DNA of 64,000 nt, from contig WEDG01002883.1 in the NCBI GenBank assembly GCA_017591395.1, forward strand, positions 62,001 to 126,000, given 5' to 3'. The notes beneath the pieces were generated by a model, which worked only from the letters and a program-made list of their open reading frames with translations, did not search any database and had not been told where the DNA came from. A program made the position numbers and the translations under genes. Positions 22,455-63,500 of this stretch are shown here, piece by piece; the first letter of the stretch is position 1; each line of letters begins with the position of its first letter. Source of the DNA: Schistocephalus solidus (lineage: Eukaryota; Platyhelminthes; Cestoda; Diphyllobothriidea; Diphyllobothriidae).

Positions 22455-23954
22455 TTCAGGCAGGCGATCGATGGTGGCGTCGGATATGGTGGAAGGCTGG
22501 TTGAGAACGCTTTGGAAGTGTTCTGTCTATCGCATCAGGATTCGCGTCTTCTCAGTAAGAAGCGTCCTGCCATCGGCACTGAGAAGAGGGGCGGTGCCTT
22601 TGACGGGATGTCCGTATACAGCCTTGGTTGCGGCAAATAAGTTCTTCCATTCTTTTCGGTCCACGAACCCTTGGATTTCCTTGGCTTTGCGCGTCATCCA
22701 GGCATCCTGCATCTCCCGCAGCCGTTGTTGTACAAGGCGGCGACTTCAGTAGATGGCTGTCTTGTTTGCAGTGGTAGAACGATCGACGTAGGCTTTGTGC
22801 AACTGGTTCTTCTCGAGAAGCAGAGAGTTGATAGCTGCATCGTTGTCATCGAACCAGTTTGGTGCTGACGACGTGCGTGGCCAAATACATCCAAATACAT
22901 TGGATGGTATCCCTCAGCTGACAACAGTGGTTCTCCACGGAGATGTCCGCGTCAGCGATTGAAAGGTTGGCTAGTCAGTGGGCCATCTCGTTTCTGAAAT
23001 GGAGCTGGTGAGCAGGCATATTCAACAAAACAGTATTCAACTTACCTTGTGGTCTTCTGCGTGGTTGCAGACGAATCCTCATCTTGGAGATGACAAGGCA
23101 CCGGGGATCGTCTTTGTCACCAGCACGTCTTGTTTACCTCGCCTTCGAACGAGAACATAGTCCAAGAGGTGGCAGTGTCTCGACCGGGGGTGTAACCAAG
23201 TCGCCTTTTGCCGTATTGGGAGGCGGAAGAAGGTGTTGGTCAGCTGGAGACAGTGTTCCGCACAGGTTCGCAGAATAAGAAGGCCGTTATCGTTACGGCT
23301 ATCGAGACCATGGGGACCCAGCACTCCTCTCCACGAGGCACGGTCTGTCCCAACGCGGGTGTCAAAGTCACCAAGGACAATTAACTTATCCGCCTTCGGC
23401 ACAGTTACCAGGAGGGCGTGTAGATCCTCGTATAATTTTTCTTTCACCGCATCAGAGCTCGTCATTGGGGGAAGGGGTAGTCACTGATGATGGTGGCGAA
23501 CTTGTCTCCCAGAAGGGGCTGGCGGAGGCTCATCAGGCGATCATTGATACCCTGCGGTAGACAGGGCAGACGTCCCACGATGTCGTTCCAGATGACAAAA
23601 GTGACACCAGCAGCGCGTCGCTCTGCCTTTGGCCAGCCGCCCTAGAAGAAGGTATAGCCGGCACCAACCTCCTCCAGCTGGCCCTGTTCAGAGAATCGGG
23701 TCTCGCTGAGATCAGCAAAGTCCACCTTGAAGCGCACCAGTTGCCGAGCGACTAGCACCATCCTCCGTTCTGGTCAGTTGCTCCTGGGATTGTCTAGAAG
23801 GAATCGAAAATTGCAGACTGCTAGAGCGCGCAAATTCACTCGAGCAGTCTGGGGGTATCCTGGAGGGTTCGGTGGGGGAGGGGATTGCGACAGGAGTTGT
23901 TGTTGATATTGTTGAGAGTATTTCGACAACATGTAATTGCAGTCTGCTAGCCAT
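22455..23954 (-). pseudogene. Endonuclease and linker of the RT-zinc-finger element
   Basis: 23079-23465 holds the endonuclease core: [19 protein letters not shown] (GDFN changed to GDFD), [34 protein letters not shown] and [10 protein letters not shown]. The N-terminal part (23.5-23.95 kb) is shifted: ..DSLNRASWRRLVPAIPSS in one frame beside RLPCLPQGI..RLMSLRQP..GDKFATI in another. The linker (22527-22924) has GHARRQHQ, ..RMQDAWMTRKAKEIQGFVDR and LLSADGRTLLTEKTRILMR. Frames are interrupted several times. Confidence 0.82.
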
Positions 23955-24177
23955 GGTCTGCTGCAGCTGTCATGGGACCCAGCATTTGTTTAAGGTACAT
24001 TTTCTAGCCCCCCTCCCCCGCGAGAGGTAAGCAGTGTTGTACCTAAATAGGGCTGCTGAGTCATCCCAGACGGTTACCGAACTCCATTATGGGTCAAGAT
24101 TTGGGTTTGTGAGAGAACGATCAATTCGCCTGGGCCGCCAAAGTGATTGCAAGTCGCCATCGCCGTAGGACTTTTTC

Positions 24178-24380
24178 AACCGTGGGGGAGGGGGGAAGGG
24201 TGAGGAGAGAGGGAGAAGGGAAGAAGTAAAAGCAAAGGAGAGGAGGAGAGAGAGAGGAGGAAAGAAGAGTGAGACGAGGGGGGAGGAGAAGATGTAGGAG
24301 GGGAGAGGGGAGTGGGCTGGGAAGAGGAGAGTGGGGAGAGAGGACGGGAGAGGGGGAAGAGCAGAGGGAAGGAAGCAGAC
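24178..24380. repeat. Polypurine (GA-rich) tract
   Basis: About 200 bases consist almost entirely of G and A on the plus strand (GGGGGAGGGGGGAAGGG, GGAGAGAGAGAGGAGG and similar), hence CT-rich on the minus strand. It lies about 220 bases beyond the 5' end of the RT-zinc-finger element and could belong to its 5' leader. Long Leu/Ser/Pro open frames here are composition effects. Confidence 0.85.
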
Positions 24381-26640
24381 GTACCGGGTGTGAAGACACA
24401 CGCAACACCGGAGACCCTCACCTGGTTTAGACCGCCGGTGTTGGCGGTTGCCCGGGATGTGGCCGCTGGGAAGAAGCAGCTTCAAGGAGCCACAGGTGAG
24501 AGTTGGGTACCAGCTAGAGGCGGTCACAGGAGCATTCACCACCTATACGAAACAGATGGAGCGACCAAATACTACCCGTGTGATGCTGACCATAACTAGT
24601 ACCCCCTACACCCCACTATAACACCTAGAGACACAGTGACGACCTGTATTCTTGGTTTGTCGGGCTTCGAAAGCAGACTCTGGGTGTTGGTACACAGTAT
24701 TTTAGTTTGTAACGTTCAACAGTACTAGTTCAGTTAGCCTCGAGCTTACAAATACGGCGTTGTCACTGCCATCATTAGCATTGGTTGGTTACAGAGTAAC
24801 ACCATGTTTGTCTGTATTATTCGTCTCCTGAAAGAGTTGGGCTGCCCTCTCCATCTGCAAGTCTCCCTTACAGTTCTGTCACTAATTTGGGCGTTTCGGA
24901 CATTGCGCTAGCGAGCAGTCAATCTGAAAAACCCCATTCTGAGTGTTCCCGAGTTTTTTTATTCGGTACAGAAGCAAGCTAATCTCTTATTTGCTATCCA
25001 AAATAATACTTATAGCCCGTGGCTACACAGGTTGTAGGAGTGCGCATCAGTTTCCTTATGCAGGTGACGAATACGCCTAAAAACCTTCAACTGGCCCCCA
25101 TCGTTCACCTGTGGCTTCCGAAGCTAGGTTCTGCCCAACAGCCACACGCTTGTAACCGCAGCGACCGACATTCTAAAACCACATTAGGGTATCTGATTTT
25201 GTATGTGCCCCCTTACCTGGTTTTTCTACGCCCCTTCCCCTCTCTTCCCTCCACCTTTTAGATAGTCATATGGAGAACGCAAAATGCATCCCGTAGAAGG
25301 TCCATGTTAGCTCAGATGGCTTTTCCACCAAATAAAACCATGACCCATCGTGGAGTTCGACTGCTCTCCAAGATGCATAAGAAGCTCTATTTGGGACAGC
25401 ACTGATTACATTCTCTTATGGACGGGCGGGAAAAGGTAGAGTAGAAAAAATTTGGGATTATGTTATCTACACCTTGGCCGTGGCTCACAGGAATCGTAGA
25501 AATAACCGAACAAACCAAAACCCTTGTCCTTATTCACACCACCTCACTCTAAGGCCTACTGCAGTGAACTCGCTTACACCGAGAGCCTGGAATGTCGGTT
25601 TTCTCGTAGACAATCCGAAGAACAATTAGCTGGAAAGGGAGGCAGCATTAGTCATTCAAATACTTAAATAAATCATTTAATAATTTAATTTATTGTCAGT
25701 TTACAGTCAATGTCGAAAGAAATATAGTGAGTGGATCGAGCTAGCCGTGAAAAATCCTAAAAAGGCATTTTGTAACTAGTGTTTGTCAGTAATTGGGGTT
25801 AGTCAGGAGATCAAATTGCAGCACGCGAAAAGGTAGCAGTTCAGAATGGGCAAAGGTTGTTAGAAGTGCAGTGTGTTTTCAGTTTCCTTTTCCTTTCGTA
25901 GAACCAGGATTCTGCACCAGATAAGGGTGCATTGATTGAAGAATCCAACCGTTACGGGCTGCAAAGTCAGCAACATTGCCTTCAAGATGAGAACTGGCAC
26001 AGGTCTTAGAGGCCGTGAATTCCATCAGACCGGAAGAGAGCCTCCACCCAAAATTCGTGATTTGAATGTAGAAAAGTAGTGATGGGTTTCTTAAAGAAAG
26101 GACAAGTTTGCCGAACTTTGATATTTCTGGTTAGCTTAGTCCACATTACAATAGCTTTCACCGAAAAGAACTGATGATACTTAATTTTGCGTGAGTTTTG
26201 CACTGCAAGTGATCGAACTGCTTGAGAGTAGCAAGAATAGTAAAGGTACGACTGTTTAAAAGCTGATGTAGTAAAAACCCCTCCTGTAATTGGCGAAAAT
26301 AAGAAGTATAAAGGCTTGTACGAACCGATAATTTGTGGTTGTCCTTAGCGTCTGTGACTTTGTTTCAAAAAGCTGATCGGGTATCCATTGAACCGGAATA
26401 CTCAGTATACATAAAAGAATGCTTTCTTATGTAGGTCATCACTTTAGCGGTACCGGAAGGACCGGTGGCAAAAGTCAAAACACAGCTTCTTTTAGGGGCT
26501 GCAGGGTGGCCTATTTCGTAATTAAGAATGATTTTGGCAACTGGTGAGAATAATATCCCGACGCATGATGGAGACTGGTTTTTATGAAAAAAAACAAGAG
26601 GAAACGTACAAAATAATTCAGTTAGTTTTTAACTCGAGCC
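24381..26640. other. No recognisable gene
   Basis: About 2.2 kb with short open frames only. No RT, finger, tRNA or simple-repeat signature is seen. Confidence 0.35.
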
Positions 26641-26689
26641 CAGTGGGTGACAAAGCTAAGCATTAGATGCATGCATGCCACAAAGACCC

Positions 26690-26860
26690 AGTTCTCGCAC
26701 GAGTGTCCGTCACACTCTTCCTCACACCTCCACTAATACGCTGTCCGAGCTACTCAGTTATGTGATGCTGAGGTTGGGCAAGGTGGCTGAAAAATCTACA
26801 AGAGCCTTTCTGCGTGTGCTCCACACGACTAGTCGGACCCTAGATTGCACCAAAGAAAAT
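26690..26860 (+). repeat. Fragment of the 18.4-19.9 kb repeat family
   Basis: Reads GCTGTCCGAGCTACTCAGTTATGTGATGC and GTTGGGCAAGG, a diverged match to the CCGAGCCGGT.AGTTGTCTGATG motif found twice in the upstream array. Confidence 0.5.
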
Positions 26861-26879
26861 AACAGATCCACGTTCTGTT

Positions 26880-27500
26880 CATGCGTCGGCGTGTTTTAGT
26901 GAGGTGTGGGGTGAGATGGGACGGCGAGGTAAGATCGGCAGTGTTTATGCGCAATTTTTGATGAAGACGCATGTGACCAAATGGGCCCATGCCAAAGTGG
27001 AACGGCCTTGGATGATGTGGGCCGAGGAAGTAGGTGAAAAGGGTGTACACGGGTACCCCTAACACTGGGAAAAAAGTCTCATTGCGGTGGATTTGCAAGT
27101 GTTCAACCAGGCTGGTGCGTTATACAACTGTACCGCCGCAGTAAAGACAGAATGGGTTTATGATTGCTGAGTTAACGGTGTGACGATGCCACTGGTGGTG
27201 GCGGCGCTGCTAATGCTGTTGATGACGGTGTAGGAGGGGGAGAAGGATTTGAAGCTGACATTACTGGCGGTCAAGGAGTTTTCAGGTTAGGAAAGTAGGT
27301 TCATTATGATGACAAGGCGCTGAATTTCACTGGCATGGAAGCACATATGACCAGTTAAACCCATGTGAAATATGAGTGTAGTGAGGCCTTTTATGCAGAC
27401 AAGGAGTGTGTGGTGGGTGTATTTAGGGAATACAGGTGATGGTTCATCGGATCTGTGCGATGAGTTCGCAAGTAATCCACTCGTCGCAAGTGTGGTCGTT
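26880..27500 (-). pseudogene. Loose zinc-finger fragment of the RT-finger element
   Basis: Minus-strand remains of the finger region only. 26829-27098 reads HHPRPFHFGMGPFGHMRLHQ and, further 5', finger linkers near 27.1 and 27.45 kb in broken frames (for example the HRNET and RTHRSDEP phrases). No RT remains lie immediately beside it, so it is a 3'-end fragment of the same family, as expected from 5' truncation during retrotransposition. Confidence 0.6.
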
Positions 27501-27689
27501 CAGAAGAACTTGAGTGTGTGGATTACGAATAAACTTAAACTTAACTGAATTGCTCAGAGGCAATCAGTCCGCTTTATTACATCTTCACCTTTGTCAAGCG
27601 GACTTTCTCCTCCTTCGTTGAAAACCATTTCACAAAAGTCTGTCAAACGCTTGTGCAGCCGCAAATGGAGTTCACTATCCAAACATGGA

Positions 27690-28060
27690 GACCCTGAACC
27701 GCTTACAATTCTCTAAAAGGTTCAGAGGCTTGCAGCCAAACTTGTAAGTGAACAGGGCTAACTACCCTATGATACACGATTATCTCATGTCGACTTCTTT
27801 TCTTTGAGTTACACGCAGCTACGAGGTAACCTAACACAAACATATCGTGTACTGTCTTTTACCTGGAGACTACTTCGAGTTAGCAGTTGAACCTGCGAGT
27901 CCATGCCCTCAAACTGCATATGACTGATGCCAGATTTCGAATGCTATGGCTGAGGACGTAACTCTGTCCGCATCACAGAGGGCTTTTAAGAGGAAGCTGT
28001 ATAAGTATAGCCGTACACACCATAGGGCCATCCCAGCGATGGTCCCGTCTTTCTATGAGT
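27690..28060 (+). mobile_element. LINE C-terminal fragment, plus strand
   Basis: In shifting frames the plus strand reads ETLNRLQFSKRF..LVSEQG, SRVDFFSLSYTQLRGNLTQT and YRVLSFTWRLL, then a Lys/Arg tail (TEGF..EEAV). This is the C-terminal signature (R.DFFSLSYTQLRG) of the CR1/Jockey class. The palm and endonuclease are missing. Confidence 0.65.
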
Positions 28061-28259
28061 AAAATGTATTACGTTTATAATACTACTATGCATATTACAG
28101 TAACTTTTGCTTATGGACTTTTATTGCTGTCTCAAACTTGGCACGCACATCTACTGACATTTGCCTTGGCGCTTATGGACCGAGGAGATCCTACTAGTTT
28201 CTTTGTATCATAGTTGTACTGCGGTAATCTCATTCTGCCTTTAGTAATAATCCCTATGC

Positions 28260-29250
28260 AATGGTCTGCGGGGCCCTAGAGCCAGCCAAAGAGTACTACA
28301 CGACGAAAGTGTTCCGTAATCCGAATGGTGGACGTAAATGAAACTATATTTGATTCTCAATTAGGTAATCACACCTGAGAAAGATTGGATCTTTTATGGC
28401 AACTTCCACCTAAATCCTTCCGCACTCGGTCTTACAAAAGTCTCCCAACTAATAAACAACAGGCCTTCTTAATGAAATTATAAGTTCATACCTCTCCAAC
28501 AGAAACGTAATCTAGTCCGTTGCTTAGCGCAAAGGGCCAGAAAAATTTGCACGGCAGATAGTATCGAGGAGGAGCTTGGGAAGATCCAGAACCTACTTCA
28601 AGAGAATGGATACCCAGATCGGTTTATTACAAAGCATCTTGTCGCTAGACCAGTGAAACCTGCCAAGGATACTGTGGAAAAGAAAACTCTATTCCTCAAA
28701 GTGCCCTTTCAAGGGGATTCGGCTAGTGAACTACTGAAAAGACGCCTTAACCAAGCCGTTACACAAACGTTCCCAGCAGTGAAACTTCAGATAGTGTTCT
28801 CAACCAACCCTCTTTTACGAGGCGAAGGCAAGGATAGGTTGCCGACTCAGACCACCTCCATGTGCATTTTACTCATTTACTTGCTCCTGTGGAGCAGGTT
28901 ATATTGGTCGCACGAGTCGGCGCTTATCCAAAAGAATAAAAGAACACATCCCAGCATGGCTGAGCAAAGGGGAAGTCAAGAGCATAAAAAGCGCCATCCT
29001 TGCACATATTGTTGACATCGGGCATAGTGTGGACCCCAGCGAAGCTTTCCGTGTAATTTATAAGGTCCCACCAAACTACCCCAAGCCACTGGGTCAACGT
29101 CTACTAGCAGCAGCAGAAGCGACTGCCATTAGGTTGAAGAAGCCGGTCTTGTGCGCACAAAAGAACCTCGTACAAGCTCCGCGCTTAAGCAGCCAACGGC
29201 CGCTTAACTGCATGTATCCCCGCGCCATCTCTGTCCTCCCCTTCTCCTAG
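28260..29250 (+). mobile_element. Penelope-like retroelement, 5'-truncated
   Basis: Plus strand. An open frame from about 28485 reads QKRNLVRCLAQRARKICTAD, GYPDRFITKHL, then KTLFLKVPFQGDSASELLKR and NQAVTQTFPAVKLQIVFSTN, the segment after the reverse transcriptase palm in Penelope-like elements. After one frameshift near 28.86 kb, the next frame (to the stop near 29250) encodes the endonuclease domain: FYSFTCSCGAGYIGRTSRRL, then KRIKEHIPAWL, SAILAHIVDIGHSVD and AFRVIYKVPPN. The RT palm itself is absent or unreadable, so this is a 3' portion. It sits just 3' of the host gene in the opposite orientation. Confidence 0.85.
28864..29250 (+). pseudogene. GIY-YIG endonuclease domain of the Penelope-like element
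   Basis: About 125 open codons. The YIG half is intact (CGAGYIGRT with the following Arg residues, RRLSKRIKEH). The first, GIY-type half reads FYSF. The conserved Glu of the KEH segment and later EATAIRLKKPVLC region follow in normal order. The domain would make the target nick in Penelope-like elements. It is separated from the upstream RT frame by a frameshift, so it is not expressed as a fusion. Confidence 0.83.
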
Positions 29251-29397
29251 AACGGCTCTACCAAACACTTACTGCCGCCTATCAAATTGTCTCTTATCAC
29301 CCTTCCCCTATGCACGTTCCTCAGATAACCCACACAAATTGACGAACATTATCGATTTCATGTTTTAAATTTTTACTGCGTTCCAACGTTTCTCTAT

Positions 29398-29455
29398 AAC
29401 TGTACTGGCCTGAAGAGAAGTTATCGAAAGCAGCGCGCATGCTCGCCAAGTTGTC
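29398..29455 (+). ncRNA. Hammerhead ribozyme candidate in the Penelope-like element
   Basis: All invariant hammerhead positions are present. The core CTGAAGA at 29410-29416 supplies C3 to A9; GAAA at 29426-29429 supplies G12 to A15.1. Between them GA/TC (29417-29418 with 29424-29425) forms a minimal helix II. Helix III pairs AGCA (29429-29432) with TGCT (29440-29443) around a 7-base loop. C at 29444 is the cleavage base. Helix I pairs GCCA (29445-29448) with TGGC (29406-29409), then GT with AC after one bulged A. It lies about 150 bases 3' of the endonuclease frame, on the same strand. Penelope-like elements are known to carry small hammerheads. Helix II is very short, so activity is not assured. 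Confidence 0.72.
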
Positions 29456-29479
29456 TTTTGAATTATAAGTTCGTTTAAT

Positions 29480-29925
29480 TTCTTGGGACCGCAGAATCTA
29501 TACAATTTTTCCTCATCCACTAGCGCCCAAATGAGGGGTCAGCGGTCAGATTCGAACAGGTGACCCAGTCTGTCCCAGTTCACAAAATAATATTGGGAAG
29601 TAGTTCGTTTGTACAATTTCTGCTACAACCTGATCTACGTGAAGGGCCTATCCGCGCTATCTGCACTGCAAAACAGTCAGCACTACATATAAGTCGGGTT
29701 AAAGATCAGAGACGAAAGATCCCGCGGACAGGGCAATGACATCATTCACAATAGCTTGCCTACAACCTCAGGACGGCAACATGCGCTAGTAAATGTTACA
29801 TAAAAGTTTTGAGCAAAATTGGGCGTTGGTTGCTCCTGCTTGAGTTTCTACTTACCCTCTAGCCTCGCTGCTACTACCACTACTACCACCACATGTTGCG
29901 CGGTCCTGCAACAACGGTAATTATC
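29480..29925. other. No recognisable gene
   Basis: Probably the 3' flank of the Penelope-like element; nothing else is identified. Confidence 0.35.
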
Positions 29926-29931
29926 TTGAGT

Positions 29932-30125
29932 TCAGAAGAAGAAGAAGAAGAAGAAGAGGTGATCAATGGAACATAGTGTTAATTGGCCTGAGATTTCGGA
30001 TTCTCTCTCGAACCCATCATCAGAGACAATAGCTACTGTCTCTGCTACAGTCGTGGATGATGGGTTCAAGAGAGAATCCGAAACGTGATCGCCCCATTCT
30101 TCTTCTTCTTTTTCTGAACTGCTTC
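29932..30125. repeat. Inverted pair of a GAA-tailed repeat
   Basis: The left arm begins TTCAGAA(GAA)n and reaches TTTCGGATTCTCTC and GAACCCATCATC. The right arm repeats the same order in reverse complement (GATGATGGGTTC, GAGAGAATCCGAAAC, then TTCTTCTTCTT and TTTCTGAA). A third copy lies at 40385-40470 in an intron. Arms are about 80 bases around a short centre. The GAA tail and the position beside the Penelope-like element suggest terminal sequences of that element type, but this is inference. Confidence 0.7.
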
Positions 30126-30519
30126 TTGAAACTCACCTGTTCGCTTCTATCTTGAGTGTCAGTTCTCGTTTGCGGTTAATTATACTGGCAAAATTTAGAT
30201 TTCTTCCTGCGCATCTGTCGACATGCTTAGAGAATCTGATTTTTTGCCGGTGCAAGCATCCCTGGAAGCTGGGACGAGTTAACAAATGTTTGGAAAAAGA
30301 TAACGTACATTTGTCATGCTGACAGAACCCGCGTGCTGACTCAGCAACGGTATTACAAAGGTCAAACGAACTGTTTTGTACAAAATCAAATAAAGAAAGG
30401 AAGCAGCATAGGTTAGGAAATGACATTTGGGATGGCAGATGTGACAGAGACTGCTGACCACGAGCTCAGTGAGGTTTCCACCGGCAGACATCGGACTTGT
30501 CCCGATGTGAGGAGTTGAG

Positions 30520-60584
<30,065 letters not shown>

Positions 60585-63500
60585 CTAATAACAAGAAATG
60601 TTTTGAGAAAGGATTTCAACCTCACACGCGTATCATGAAAATTGGGATTTTCACCAGAAGGTAGGGAAAAAGCTGACTCGTTGTCGGAAATATTTGATTG
60701 GTTTCTTTAAAGGCAACTTATACGTAGTTTCACATCGCTTTGGAAGGACACGATTCTAAATCTATTCTTGTGCGAACGCAGGTTACCTTTTGAATAATAA
60801 TAATCTGCTTATTCTGGGTCACTGAAGTTTAGAAAAGCAGCAGTATGGTTTTTCTATCACTTGATGCTTTTGCTAAAATTTAAGTACAATAAATTAAATG
60901 TTTGTGCACTGTTTTTAATATACGTGGCCGTACATTTACATGCATCAAAGAGAACTACTGACTTAACTCAATACACAAGGACTTAATTGGTTTGGAGGGC
61001 AAAAAAAGGTGGCCGAAAATAGGTTCAGTTTTGAACGAAATTACTGTCATATATTGAGATGGATGGGATAGTATTCCATGTTAATCGACTTTGCAAAATC
61101 TCATGAGTAACCTCTTGTAACTAAAGATGGGCGAATTATTTCAGTAAATTTTTCATGGATTTCGGTGTAAAGTAGACTTGCGACCTGACATCGTGTAATC
61201 AGCAAAAACCTTTAGAAGAAGCGACACTGCATGTTTGACCTACGCAAAGACATTAACGCCCCAAAAGGTGAGATGGGATAGATAATCGATCAAGCATGCG
61301 GGAACATTTGACTTTCAAGACCATGAGTGACCAGTAATCCAAAGGGTCCACAAAACAACATGAAGACGGGTTGGAGGGCCTTTAATTTTTGTAAACTGGA
61401 AATTAAAAAAGTATTTTCGAAAAAAGCAGTTACTGGAAGAAATTTTCAGAGAATTATCCACTTCTGGTGTAAATTTGGAAGTTTTGTGAGCTTTAATACC
61501 ACACAACGATTTATGAATCTTGATAATCGAAGGCTATCGCTGTCGGGAGCCGTGCTACCTGGTGCGGAATTTAACTCGGTGTTCTTTCACCCAGCTCTGT
61601 TCTACTTAAATAATAAGACCAAGCTGAGTTAGTTGAAAATAAGCCGAGGCCCACAGCCTGATCTCATATCAAACCCATGTCCATACGCGACAGACCACCA
61701 CTTCTCGGTTAGTGGACGCAGTTCATCAGCTGTTAGTGCTAAGCTCAGATTAGCCGCCTGAAGTCACATTTGGCCTCTGTATATGGGTGAAGTCAAAGAA
61801 AAAGGATTATCTTTGGGGCACTCCCTTTGCAAAACGCGGACACCACGTACAGCGTGACCAATATGCATAGTAGCCTAGGTAAGTACACGTAACCCCCTAA
61901 TTCCCTCACAATCCTGGCATAAGCCAGGACTTAATTCAAATAAGCAACTGATGTAAACAGTACTAACCCCCTTTGGTTTACATATACTGTTACATATTCT
62001 TTCGTGATAACTTTTCGAAACTAAGGACTACCATTCATTACCAGCTCTCTGGTATTCCGAGTCCATTCTCAGAACTGATGAGCAACCAGGATAAATAAGG
62101 CTTCCTGATGAACTAAAATAAACCTCAAAACAAACAGCACGGTGATATCTTGATTAGGTGGCTACATTTCTGAGAAACGAAACAAAGATGATTACGTTTA
62201 AGGAGTACTTCAGTAACTTATTTGTGAAACAGTCTACAAAGCAACGGAAAGTTTTCAGAAAGTCATGTGCGAAGTTCTGATTCTACGTCCCGCTGAATTT
62301 GGTTGCGGAACTTATTCCAAGAAAAACCAGAAGAGCTACTCTAAATAGAGCCAGTTTTGGGGGATAAACCCCTGGTTTACCACAGTCCGGTGTCCGTCAC
62401 TGCAGTAATTGGCCACTATATTTCTTTTAAATGCTATCCAGAGCCAAAGTTGTGCGTAAATGTCTTGTTTATAACTTCATTTCTTTTGAGTTTTTCTATC
62501 ACTCATATACACCGGGAGAGACCTCGGACAGTCAAAACAAGAGGCATAAATCTGTAACATAAAAAACTGCCAATAAAAATGTTTGCAAGAACGGAAACCG
62601 ACACCAACGGACTGACCCGACTGTGAAACTCCAGCACCCTCATGCGACAGCGATTAGATGAACGAGCGGAGTCTCATTTATGCGGGCGAATCTGAAGTTC
62701 ACGCTGAGAGTGCGAGAGAGACGGAGCGAGCAGGAGACCATCCTAACTACTGACGAGAGCAACTGATTGGTCAGGTGGGTTTGCATACGCCAGCACTGCT
62801 GGTAATTAGCAATGCAGACACGACTTGAACATCGACAGGCGGTCATGCAGAGTTTGTCGCACAGTAAACGAGAAAGGAACAAGCACCCACCAGCCAGACG
62901 AGATGTACACGAGCCTAGTGGTTGGTCAGACAATCGAGGGTGTCTGGCAATGACCTGAATTCTAGTGGATCAAGTACATAGGTGCGGGCTGCACTTTTCA
63001 TAACCGAGATAACTGTACAATCACTCGAGTTTTTCTTATTGTCTGCGCCCTTCGAGAGTCCTTCTGGCTACATTCGACTTCTCTTAACGTTATATTGCTC
63101 CTCTGGACACGTCTGCCAATATGCAATTCACCGGCTCCAGTATGCAGTTCTGGGAAAGAATGTTATCGACAGGTCTCAGATAAAAGTATAAGTCAGTTAC
63201 TGAACGAACATAAGGGAGTTCAACAACGACGGTGATGACGAAGAAGGACGGAAACGTCAGAGGATCAAGTGATCCCACGATTCATGACTTTTATAGATTT
63301 GTATGGAAGAGTTAACCAACGAATCCTTAAAAACAATCGATTTCGGGCTGCACCGAACTAAGTGCCGTTGAATCAACCGCTTTTCTTCGCCCCGTGCATC
63401 AGCCGTGATCAATGCCCCTGAGGGGAAGGACGGTACTGTCAGTTGCTCTCCGTTACGCAGTTAGTACTCGCTTTTACACGCTCTTTATTCGTCATTCTGT

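Larger units (their letters stand above)
19966..23954 (-). mobile_element. Non-LTR retrotransposon with C-terminal C2H2 zinc fingers
   Basis: A single minus-strand element about 4 kb long: endonuclease (23.95-23.0 kb), linker (22.9-22.5 kb), reverse transcriptase (22.45-21.17 kb), an RT-thumb tail (21.16-20.8 kb) and then five zinc fingers ending at a stop at 19966-19968. Translation of the joint region shows the tail ARNRPAWRRIVKTGAAIYAA continuing in the same frame into the first finger, so RT and fingers formed one polyprotein. The frame is broken by single-base shifts and by nonsense codons, so it is inactive. I recognise the family from diphyllobothriid tapeworm protein sets (often misnamed after craniofacial development protein 2); that is recall, not a search. 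Confidence 0.85.

Noticed and set aside
24087..24542. Leu/Ser/Pro-rich open frames on the minus strand and their plus-strand partner
   Set aside because: They arise from the polypurine tract, overlap in all frames and have no motif.
30160..30519. Poly(A) signal for the PHLDB-like gene
   Set aside because: No AATAAA or ATTAAA on the minus strand within the first few hundred bases after the stop.
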